Part shown: piece by piece, positions 1-5,985 of the stretch
Layout: the number at the start of each line of letters is the position of its first letter
How positions within the stretch are numbered: the stretch's first letter is position 1
Origin: UBA7396 sp964404065
GTDB lineage: Bacteria > Patescibacteriota > Gracilibacteria > BD1-5 > UBA6164
Assembly (NCBI GenBank): GCA_964404065.1
Contig: CAYOIP010000057.1
Location: 1 to 6,286 of the forward strand
Direction of reading: 5' to 3'
DNA: 6,286 nucleotides
The notes under the pieces: generated by a model
The model's database searches: none
What the model was told of the DNA's origin: nothing
What the model saw: the letters and a program-made list of their open reading frames with translations, nothing else
Translations under genes and position numbers: made by a program

Positions 1-2727
1 TACTCATCCGTTTATATACCAACCATATGCTGTTACATTTCAATCAGCCGTAGCTGTTGGTATATTAACTTTTGTATTAGCAGAAAATACTCATGAACTT
101 GGAGTAGATGATGATGTACTAAAATACCATCCATCAGCTCACACTCAATTATCATTTACAGTAAGATCAACTTCATAATTAGCTCAAACAGTAGCTACTG
201 TTGCTTCAGCAGCATTAAGATAATCTCATGTAGTTATACTGAAACTTGCAATCGGTGGATCAATAGTAACTTCTTTAAGAGATGCTTGCCAATTTCAATC
301 AGAATCTTTAGAAACAACATACATTTTATAATGTTCCCCTGGAGTTAATCATGATAAATTTATATCATTATTTCAAACTACCATAACTTTAGAAGTTCAA
401 GTTGTTTTTACAGCATCCAAAGTTGGTGCTCAAGCACTTGCTAGTTGAATAATATATCTAATTTCTCAAGCTTCATTTGAATTTACTCTAACTGTTGCTG
501 TTGTATCACTTAAACTAGGAACAGATTCCGTAGTTGTTGGTGGAGTAATATCAGGATTATAAGTTACACTATTACTTTCCAATGACCGAGTAGATCAGTT
601 ATTATAACTTGATTGAACTGTTAAAGTTTTTCATATATGTCATGCTAATAACCCATAAGTAGTAGTTCATCAAGCAACTTCTTGACAAGTAGTTCAAGCA
701 TCCCGACATACTTGATATTTATTTGCTCATGATACACTATTCCATGAAAGTGTACTTCAAGAAATAATTACTCAATTTGGTGCTGGTATATCTAATGTTG
801 TAACACTGAAATTATCTGTATTTGTAGCTCATGTTCAGATTGTTAATGTTCCATTTACTGCCGTAGAATAACTTCAGCTTGTTGTTAATTTTACTGCTAC
901 TGTATCTCACGAAACTACTGTTGTACTTGCACTTCCAGTATCTGTTCAATTTTTAACTATTGTTCATACTGTTGTTGATGCCGTTACACTTTGATTTATT
1001 CATGCAACTGTTACTGCATTTGTTGTTACTGCTGTACTTAATGCTTGATTTGTCATATTTGGTACATCAAATGCTGTTGGTTCAGTATCTGGTGTTGGTG
1101 GTGGTGGAGTATCAGGAGTTGTTGATTGTGCTTTCGTAGTAGCTGTAAAAGTTACAGTTGATTTATCTCATTCTCAAATAAGAACTAAGAAAGTTTTTGA
1201 TGTAGAATAACTACTTGATGTAGTTCATTGTATTTTCCATTTATCTCATAGATTTAGAGTAGTTGTTCATCATCTATTTTCTCAATTTACTATCAATACT
1301 GCTCCATTACTTACAGATGCAGTAACTGATGTATTTACTCATGCTAAAGTATTTTCTGCAGTTGTAAATGTTGCTCAGAGTTCTAATCAAGTTAAATTAG
1401 CTAAATTATATGCATCTGGGTTTTTATCTGCTTCTATTTTTACTTCTCACGCATTTACCACAGTTCATTTATTTCATTTAGGATCAACTCATACTATATA
1501 TAATTTTTGTCAAACTCAAACTGGAAGATCTGTTAATAATAGAGAATTAGTTCATTGTCTTAAAGTTTGAGAATTTCAATTTAATACTTGATCTCTAGTT
1601 GGAATATTATTAGAAATAAGATAATAATAGTATCCCCCTTCTGTAGAATTAAATCTAATAGTTGCTGTTTTATTTACATTATCAACAACTATATTTACTC
1701 ATGAAATAGTCGGAGATTTTAAATCTATACTGTCAGTATAAGATTTTATTTGATTATCTGTTATTCATTTATATATTTCTACTGTTCTAATAGCTTTTCA
1801 AATCTCTGTATAATCAAATCATTTATTTGTATATTCTCTAATAATATTTTCTAAAACTGTTGTATTACTTAAATCTCAAAGTTTTTCTGCAATTTCAGAT
1901 CATAAATCTCAAATAAAATATCTTTTACCAGTTTCATCAGTAACAAAATTTTGAGAAATATCTTTCTCAAATCAAGCAAAAGATGATAAATTATAGAATT
2001 TATCTAAATCAAATCCTGCATCTTTTACCATTTTAATTAAATCAAAAAAATTTGATGGTGGAGTTTTTGATTGTTCATAATCTAACCAAACCATAACATC
2101 ATTAATTTTTATAGTAATTGGTGGAGTAGTATTTGACTCTATAGTTTGTTCTCAAATTACTTGAATAAGTTTTTCAACTTTATATCATGATTTATATGCA
2201 TTTAATAATACTTGAGTATAATTGTAGTCATTTCAAGTAGTTTGACTATCTAAAAATTCTTGTAATTTTGCATTACTCATTTCATTTCAAGCAGTACTTC
2301 ATTTAACAAAATCCATTAACATTTTTTCTGTTACTGTAGTCAATCACGCTCAAACTGCTGATTGTGAAGCCTCATCTAAAGTATATCCAGCATTTAATAA
2401 ACTAAGAATTATATCATCAACTGTTTTTGTTCAAGCTGTAAATTCCGAAAGCCATTCTTGTATCATTGTAGTTCAAGCTTGAATTTTTTGTTCTTGAGTC
2501 ATTTCTCTTAAAGCTTGACGTGTTCATCTGTTAATTTTTTGAACATATTTTGGTGTATCAATATTATTTTGTGCAGCATAAGCAGTATTTGTATCAAAAG
2601 CTCAAGCTCAAGTTAAAACTGTTGCTGTAGCAACAGAAGTAAGTAATCAAGTTTTATTAATTCTGTTATTTGCTCAACTATTTGGAGTTTCAAATATATG
2701 TTGTGGTGAATTAGATAGTCCTCACAT
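1..2727 (-). CDS. Large secreted multidomain surface protein, C-terminus outside window (code 25)
   Basis: Open for 909 codons from ATG to the window edge only if TGA is glycine (more than 60 in-frame TGA; TGG also occurs as Trp). An in-frame TAA at 2767-2769 makes the ATG at 2727 the first usable start. Residues 1-25 form a long polar leader, 26-44 a hydrophobic stretch, and A-Y-A-A at 49-52 a likely signal peptidase site. Residues 55-335 look helical and contain four degenerate motifs of the type LL..aGY.ld (about 104-121, 172-190, 227-245, 293-311). From 338 on the protein is beta-rich: an Fn3/Ig-like unit at 338-433, a Ser/Thr-rich beta unit at 445-531, a Thr/Pro linker at 535-550, a second copy of that beta unit at 564-645, then Fn3/Ig-like units at about 646-724 and 727-825 and the start of another. 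This architecture suggests an adhesin or cell-envelope protein; no enzymatic motif is seen and the anchor is not in the window. It lies downstream of rsmA in the same orientation but has its own promoter. Confidence 0.88.
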
Positions 2728-2758
2728 AAAAAATAAATTAAAAAATAAATTCCCTTTT

Positions 2759-2787
2759 ATTTTACATTAGTTTTTATAAAAAGTCAA
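2759..2787 (-). promoter_or_regulatory. Predicted sigma70-type promoter of the surface protein gene
   Basis: On the minus strand TTGACT (2782-2787) is followed after 17 bases by TAAAAT (2759-2764). Transcription would begin near 2752, leaving a leader of about 25 nucleotides that is almost only A and T. An AGGG lies about 25 bases before the ATG, too far away for a normal ribosome binding site. The promoter occupies the short gap behind rsmA, so the surface gene need not depend on rsmA transcription. Match-based prediction only. Confidence 0.55.
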
Positions 2788-2793
2788 TAATTT

Positions 2794-3591
2794 TTACAAA
2801 AATCAAATTAATTTTATAAAATCATCTATATTTATTGCTTCGGCTCTAGTGTTTTCATCATATCAAAGTCAAATCATTTTTTCCAAAATTGTTTGTTTAT
2901 CATATCAAAAGTTTGATAAATTGTTTATCATTTTTTTTCTAGGATTAGAAAATGCTGCTTTTATAAAAGATAAAAATTTTTCATCATCTATATAATCATA
3001 ATCCCCTTTTAACTCAAAATACAAAACTGAAGAATCAATTTTTGGAGCTGGAGAAAAAAAATGTTTTGGAACAAAGATTTTTTTAGTTGTTGTACATTTT
3101 TTTTGAACAAAAAGTGATAATACAGAAGATTTCTCAGAAACTATTCTTTCTCAAACTTCTTTTTGCATCAATATTATCATAACTTTTGGTTTATTTTTTA
3201 GTTCATAGAGAAATCTAAAAAGTATTGGAGATGTGATGTAATACGGAATATTTGCTATCACTTTATAATTACTTTGCGTTGGAGTGTATTTCAAAATATC
3301 ATCAGAAATTATTTCAAAATCTATATTAGTTATATCTAGTTCTCACCTATCAAGTCTATCTTTTAATATATCAACCATAGAATTATCAAGTTCTACTAGT
3401 TTGAGTGATTTTGGTTTTTTTGATAAGATTTTTGTAGTCAAGGCTCAAAATCACGGTCAAACTTCTATAATATTTTCTCAAGTAATTTGTGTGATCTCTA
3501 CTATTTCATCAAGGACTTTTTCTTCCATCAAGAAATTTTGCCCTAGTGATTTTTTGGCTTTTATATTGTATCTTTTTATTATTTCTTGCAT
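2794..3591 (-). CDS. rsmA: 16S rRNA (adenine1518-N6/adenine1519-N6)-dimethyltransferase RsmA/KsgA
   Basis: 265 codons from ATG to TAA under code 25, a normal length for the family. RsmA uses S-adenosylmethionine to dimethylate two adjacent adenines in the 3'-terminal helix of 16S rRNA, a late step and checkpoint of small-subunit assembly. Visible signatures: S-L-G-Q-N-F-L (15-21) at the N-terminus; SAM motif I E-V-G-P-G-F-G-A-L-T (43-52); acidic end of the second strand L-V-E-L-D (65-69); S-D-D-I-L (96-100); catalytic motif IV N-I-P-Y-Y-I-T (114-120); F-S-P-A-P-K-I-D-S-S-V (179-189), characteristic of KsgA/Dim1; and N-P-R-K-K (216-220) in the C-terminal domain. Ten glycines are TGA, including all three in motif I, so the gene is unreadable with the standard code. 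An in-frame TAA (3604-3606) just upstream fixes the ATG at 3591. No Shine-Dalgarno sequence is visible directly before the start. It is preceded by a structured leader. Confidence 0.96.
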
Positions 3592-3671
3592 ATATATTGT
3601 AGATTAACCCATCCGGTCTTCGACCACCTTCCCTTAAAAGTCTAAGGTAAGGCAAATAATGTAGTAAGTAA
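3592..3671 (-). promoter_or_regulatory. Structured 5' leader of rsmA (two hairpins)
   Basis: This roughly 80-base stretch is clearly richer in G and C than its surroundings. Read on the minus strand it contains a hairpin at 3627-3652 (CCTT-A-CCTTA, six-base loop, TAAGG-G-AAGG; nine pairs around one mismatch) and immediately after it GGTC-GAA-GACC at 3615-3625. No T-run follows either stem, so they are not ordinary terminators, and no tRNA or known riboswitch was recognised. The position between the predicted rsmA promoter and its start codon suggests a regulatory leader RNA. A small unrecognised RNA is the alternative. Confidence 0.45.
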
Positions 3672-3677
3672 GTTTTC

Positions 3678-3706
3678 ATTTTATAAAATTTCTAAAAAAA
3701 GTCCAA
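3678..3706 (-). promoter_or_regulatory. Possible rsmA promoter
   Basis: On the minus strand TTGGAC (3701-3706) and TAAAAT (3678-3683) are 17 bases apart; an overlapping TATAAA is also present. The -35 match is weak, but a perfect A6/T6 palindrome lies directly upstream (3713-3726) and could act like an UP element. The implied start near 3671 places the whole structured leader in the rsmA transcript. Confidence 0.4.
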
Positions 3707-3712
3707 TTTTAT

Positions 3713-3797
3713 ATTTTTTAAAAAATTGATTTCTCGTTAGGTAACAAATTTGTTTTAATTTTTTAACAATTTTTAATAAAAAATGTTTAGATTTTTC
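3713..3797. promoter_or_regulatory. A/T-rich divergent control region with palindromes
   Basis: No gene is visible between 3592 and 3904. The centre of this stretch holds a perfect 14-base palindrome ATTTTTTAAAAAAT (3713-3726) and a perfect 12-base palindrome AACAAATTTGTT (3743-3754). Both lie between the divergent promoters of rsmA and the secreted-protein gene. The second is a candidate operator for a dimeric regulator, but palindromes are common by chance in DNA this AT-rich. Confidence 0.3.
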
Positions 3798-3824
3798 TTG
3801 ACTTTTAAAAAAAATACTGATAAT
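3798..3824 (+). promoter_or_regulatory. Predicted promoter of the secreted Ala/Thr-rich protein gene
   Basis: TTGACT (3798-3803) is followed by GATAAT (3819-3824, spacing 15) or, at the ideal spacing of 17, by the poorer TAATAA (3821-3826). Either places the transcript start near 3831, inside the base of the stem-loop at 3825-3865. Confidence 0.5.
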
Positions 3825-3865
3825 AAAACTCGTCTTTATTGAAAAAATAAAGGCTCGCGAGTTTT
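3825..3865 (+). promoter_or_regulatory. 5' untranslated stem-loop
   Basis: AAAACTCG (3825-3832) pairs with CGAGTTTT (3858-3865), and inside it CTTTATT (3834-3840) pairs with AATAAAG (3846-3852) around the loop GAAAA. A T-rich stretch follows, so it superficially resembles a terminator, but no upstream rightward gene needs one. At or near the 5' end of the predicted mRNA it could protect the transcript from decay, as expected for an abundant protein. An attenuator is the alternative. Confidence 0.45.
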
Positions 3866-3904
3866 ACTTTTTTAATTATTTTTATTTTTTAACTATTTTT
3901 TCAT

Positions 3905-4789
3905 ATGAAAACGAGTTTTAAAAAATTAGTTGCTGGAGCTTCTTTAGTTGCTTTAGTTGCTATGAATGTTGCTCTTACTAACGCTGCTGCTGTAACAATA
4001 ACTTGATTTACTAGAGATAGTGCTACAGCTTATACAGTAACTAGCGCTGCCTGATTTAACGCTTGAGCTGGTGCTGTTTGTACTGTTGTTGTAACGGATT
4101 CTGAAAATCCAGCTACTACTGAAACTTTTACTTGAGCAGATTGTACTGTTACTGATGTAAATACTTTAACTTTAGCTAATTCAGCTGTAGATTTTAATAA
4201 TAGTTATGTTACTGTTACTTTTTCTAATAGTGATGATACTTTAGCTACAGCTTATTGAGCTGGTGCCTTTGTTGTTTGAACTGTTGCAAACGGAACTCAA
4301 AATAAAGTAAATGTTTCTGCTGTAGTATTACCTATACTTACAATGAGTCTTAATAGTACTGCTTTAGAACTTTGAGTATTACCAACTGCTGTTAATACTT
4401 ATGCAACTCAATCTGTTTGAGTTACAACTGCAACTAATGCTCAATGAGGTTTAGTTGTTGCTATGGCTTCTGAATGATTAAAAGATACTGCCATCAATAG
4501 AGAAATCTGAGTAACAGATATTGCTGCTAATGCACAAACTGCTGCTACTGATTATTATAAAGTTTCTACTAATGCTGCTGCTAGTATAGTTGATGCTAAT
4601 GGTGCAGACCTTACTACTACTGCTGGTACTGATATGTTAGCAACTCAAAATGTAGTTTCTTGAGGTGCTTTTGCTGCTCCTCATAATGCTACAACTACAA
4701 CTGTAACTATTTGAGCTAGAGCTGACACAACTACTGAAGCTTGAAATTATTCTGATGTTTTAACTTTTACAGTTACTGGAACATTCTAA
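3905..4789 (+). CDS. Secreted Ala/Thr/Val-rich surface protein, probably abundant
   Basis: 294 codons from ATG to TAA under code 25. Residues 1-29 form a classical signal peptide: K-T-S-F-K-K, hydrophobic core 8-24, then T-N-A-A-A as cleavage region. The mature part is beta-type, rich in Ala, Thr, Val and Asn, with hardly any Lys after the leader. Two cysteines (59 and 80) could form a disulfide. The second half (about 145-294) has an L-E-L-G-V-L segment and ends in Y-S-D-V-L-T-F-T-V-T-G-T-F, resembling the endings of WxL-like or pilin/spore-coat-like extracellular beta domains; this likeness is only suggestive. Codons are strongly skewed to GCT, ACT, GTT and TGA, consistent with high expression. 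A promoter and 5' stem-loop precede it and a strong terminator follows, so it is monocistronic. A structural surface layer or appendage subunit is the best guess; no function is proven. No Shine-Dalgarno sequence is visible. Confidence 0.88.
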
Positions 4790-4810
4790 TTTCTAGAAAA
4801 CTAATTTCAA

Positions 4811-4841
4811 AAAAACTTACTTTTTAGGAGTAAGTTTTTTT
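4811..4841 (+). terminator. Intrinsic terminator of the secreted protein gene
   Basis: AAAAACTTACT (4811-4821) pairs over 11 bases with AGTAAGTTTTT (4829-4839) around a seven-base loop, and the run of seven T extends to 4841. The same hairpin with different loops occurs at 5590 and 6210. Confidence 0.85.
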
Positions 4842-4954
4842 GTTGCTTTAGTTCTAGAGACCGGTCTTTTCATAAATCAACTAATAATTAGTTTTCATTT
4901 TTACTCAGCTAAATCAACTAAAGACCGGTCTCTATATTTTTTGTTGATTTTTTT
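4829..4954. repeat. Direct repeat, copy A (126 bp, 124 identical to copy B)
   Basis: This stretch matches 5608-5733 at 124 of 126 positions; the two differences are at 4910 (T versus C) and 4933 (T versus A). Similarity continues to the left through the terminator stem, with only the loop different. It contains the terminator tail, the 91-bp inverted-repeat element and the flanking GTTGATTTTTTT. Recombination between the copies, 779 bases apart, would delete or duplicate the hicA-hicB cassette. Confidence 0.92.
4846..4936. mobile_element. MITE-like inverted-repeat element, copy A
   Basis: A 91-bp insert flanked by TTTTTTGTTG on both sides (4836-4845 and 4937-4946). It carries the inverted repeat AGAGACCGGTCTTT (4856-4869) and AAAGACCGGTCTCT (4920-4933), extended by one further T-A pair, so it can fold into a 15-bp stem. 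Each arm contains the 10-base palindrome AGACCGGTCT. Inside are the palindrome CTAATAATTAG and a direct repeat AAATCAACTAA. CTTTAGTT at its left end can pair with AACTAAAG (4916-4923), giving an alternative fold. It encodes no protein. Interpretation as a non-autonomous transposable element is inference; a structured RNA or recombination site is the alternative. Confidence 0.6.
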
Positions 4955-4963
4955 TGAAATAAT

Positions 4964-4991
4964 TTGCATTCCATTTAAATTTCTATATAGT
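4964..4991 (+). promoter_or_regulatory. Predicted promoter of the hicA-hicB cassette
   Basis: TTGCAT (4964-4969) and TATAGT (4986-4991) are separated by 16 bases, placing the start near 4998 and a leader of about 25 bases before the hicA ATG. It lies just right of repeat copy A and is not part of the repeat. Confidence 0.5.
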
Positions 4992-5021
4992 AATATGTAG
5001 CTACAATTTAAATGCGATAAA

Positions 5022-5282
5022 ATGACTACAAAAGAAAAATTATTTGATAAATTCCTGAAAAATCCAACAAGCATAAAATATAATGACATTGAAAAAATAC
5101 TTTTACTAAATTGATTTGAGAAAATATATGCAAAAGGAAGTCATATAAAAATGAAACATAAAAATTTAGAAAATGATTTAATTATTCCCTTACACAATTG
5201 AGATTGTAAAGACTTTTACAAAAAAGAAGCTTATGAAAAAATTTTATTTATTAAAAATCATAAATTATGAAACACTATATAG
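5022..5282 (+). CDS. hicA: HicA-like mRNA interferase toxin
   Basis: 86 codons from ATG to TAG with TGA as glycine. HicA toxins are small double-stranded-RNA-binding-fold ribonucleases that cleave mRNA and are held inactive by HicB. The family pattern is visible: L-L-L-N-G-F-E-K (27-34), the conserved K-G-S-H-I-K-M-K-H (38-46) with the expected catalytic His41, and a beta strand D-L-I-I-P-L-H-N-G (52-60). The C-terminal part (61-86) is divergent and lacks the usual G-K-x-L-x-x-G-T segment, and the N-terminus carries about 18 extra residues. Its last 16 bases overlap the start of hicB, so the pair is translationally coupled. No Shine-Dalgarno sequence is visible. The family assignment is by motif only; whether it is an active toxin is unknown. 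Confidence 0.75.
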
Positions 5283-5591
5283 ATATAAAATGAGTTAAAT
5301 ATACTTATACCATAACTCAAAATAATGACTGAGAAACATCAAAAGTAGAATGTATTTGAGCTAACATATCCCAAAATTTTTTAAATGAAGATATTCCAGC
5401 TTTACTTAATAATTTAAAAAATCTTATTTTAGCAGAAGAAAAATATAAAAGCTCTAACAACTACCATTAGGTTTAGAGCTTCACAACAAGATAAAAAACA
5501 TATATTAGAAAATGTAAAAAAATATTGATATAAAAATATAAGTGATTTTTTAAAAAATATTGCAATATCTCCAGAAAAAATATTAAAGTAA
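5267..5591 (+). pseudogene. hicB: HicB-like antitoxin split by a +1 frame change
   Basis: The ATG at 5267 lies inside the hicA end. The first frame gives 67 residues (stop TAG 5468-5470) resembling the HicB N-terminal domain that binds the toxin: Y-T-Y-T-I-T-Q-N-N-D-G (12-22), V-E-C-I-G-A-N-I-S (27-35), then a helix up to A-E-E-K. The next frame, open from 5433 to TAA 5589-5591, continues with T-T-T-I-R-F-R-A-S-Q-Q-D-K-K and a helix-turn-helix ending S-D-F-L-K-N-I-A-I, a typical ribbon-helix-helix DNA-binding domain, but has no ATG, GTG or TTG start. Joined between 5433 and 5450 the product would be about 107 residues with the usual HicB order of domains. The junction holds an A5 and an A4 run (5439-5443, 5447-5450), so a one-base insertion, a sequencing error or programmed +1 frameshifting are all possible. 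Confidence 0.7.
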
Positions 5592-5620
5592 AACTTACTT
5601 TTATTAGAGTAAGTTTTTTT
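5590..5620 (+). terminator. Intrinsic terminator of the hicA-hicB cassette
   Basis: AAAACTTACT (5590-5599) pairs with AGTAAGTTTT (5608-5617) around an eight-base loop, followed by T to 5620. The stem begins within the hicB stop codon (5589-5591), so the gene runs directly into its terminator. Confidence 0.85.
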
Positions 5621-5733
5621 GTTGCTTTAGTTCTAGAGACCGGTCTTTTCATAAATCAACTAATAATTAGTTTTCATTTTTACTCAGCCAAATCAACTAA
5701 AGACCGGTCTCAATATTTTTTGTTGATTTTTTT
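5608..5733. repeat. Direct repeat, copy B (126 bp)
   Basis: Second copy of the repeat at 4829-4954, with two substitutions. It ends exactly in the T-run after GTTG; beyond it the sequences before hicA and the second hicB are unrelated. Confidence 0.92.
5625..5715. mobile_element. MITE-like inverted-repeat element, copy B
   Basis: A 91-bp insert between TTTTTTGTTG at 5615-5624 and 5716-5725. Inverted repeats are AGAGACCGGTCTTT (5635-5648) and AAAGACCGGTCTC (5699-5711); the substitution at 5712 breaks one pair of the stem seen in copy A. The interior is identical to copy A except for one base (5689). The near identity with copy A implies recent copying or ongoing homogenisation. Confidence 0.6.
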
Positions 5734-5750
5734 GGTATTTTTCTTATATT
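5723..5750 (+). promoter_or_regulatory. Predicted promoter of the hicB-hicA cassette
   Basis: TTGATT (5723-5728) and TATATT (5745-5750) are 16 bases apart. The -35 hexamer lies in the right flanking repeat of the inserted element and in the conserved tail of the terminator, while the -10 lies outside the repeat. Confidence 0.4.
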
Positions 5751-5777
5751 TATTTTATTAAAATTAATTTTTATATT

Positions 5778-5984
5778 ATGACTACAGCTATTTTAGAAAA
5801 AGAAAATAATATATTACAAAATATAAATCTTATAAAAGAACAAACAGTATTTGAATATGATGAAGAAGTTTGAGAATTTTGTTCTTATTTTAAAAATATT
5901 CCTGGGTATTTTTGACAATGAAAAACAAAAACTGAAAGTCTTTTAGAACTACTTTCAAGTTATTTAGATACTAAAGATTTATAA
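5778..5984 (+). CDS. hicB: Short HicB-like antitoxin
   Basis: 68 codons from ATG to TAA under code 25. After about 23 leader residues comes the HicB core: F-E-Y-D-E-E-V-G-E-F-C-S-Y-F (25-38), then I-P-G-Y-F-G-Q-G-K-T (41-50), the counterpart of the family's L-P-G-C-x-x-x-G-D-T, and a helix E-S-L-L-E-L-L-S-S-Y (53-62). It ends there: no ribbon-helix-helix or helix-turn-helix domain follows, unlike the neighbouring cassette's antitoxin. It would neutralise the downstream HicA by covering its active site; repression of its own promoter would need another DNA-binding partner. Only one base separates its stop from the hicA start. Confidence 0.75.
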
Positions 5985-5985
5985 G

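Noticed and set aside
1..2727. Reading TGA as tryptophan (code 4, Mycoplasma-like)
   Set aside because: TGG is used for Trp in the same genes and the RsmA motif would read V-W-P-W-F-W-A, which is incompatible with SAM binding; glycine fits everywhere.
3284..3607. 107-residue plus-strand open frame
   Set aside because: It lies antisense to the well-supported rsmA, has low-complexity Ser/Ile/Phe composition and no recognisable domain; it is a shadow of the real gene.
3605..3660. Possible tRNA gene in the GC-richer stretch before rsmA
   Set aside because: Stems of 4 and 9 pairs do not make a cloverleaf, and no TTCRA-type T-loop, anticodon arm or CCA end could be placed on either strand.
3825..3885. 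Terminator for an upstream rightward gene
   Set aside because: There is no rightward gene upstream for it to terminate, and the hairpin begins at the predicted transcription start of the gene at 3905.
4901..5089. 62-residue minus-strand open frame
   Set aside because: It runs across the inverted-repeat element, the hicA promoter and the first codons of hicA; its composition reflects the AT-rich repeat and it has no family features.
5433..5591. Independent small ribbon-helix-helix gene after hicB
   Set aside because: No ATG, GTG or TTG occurs between the upstream stop (5430-5432) and the domain, and the domain order matches a normal HicB, so a split hicB is the simpler reading.
4856..5711. 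CRISPR-like array from the repeated AGACCGGTCT palindromes
   Set aside because: The four occurrences form two inverted pairs inside a duplicated block, with identical interiors instead of unique spacers.
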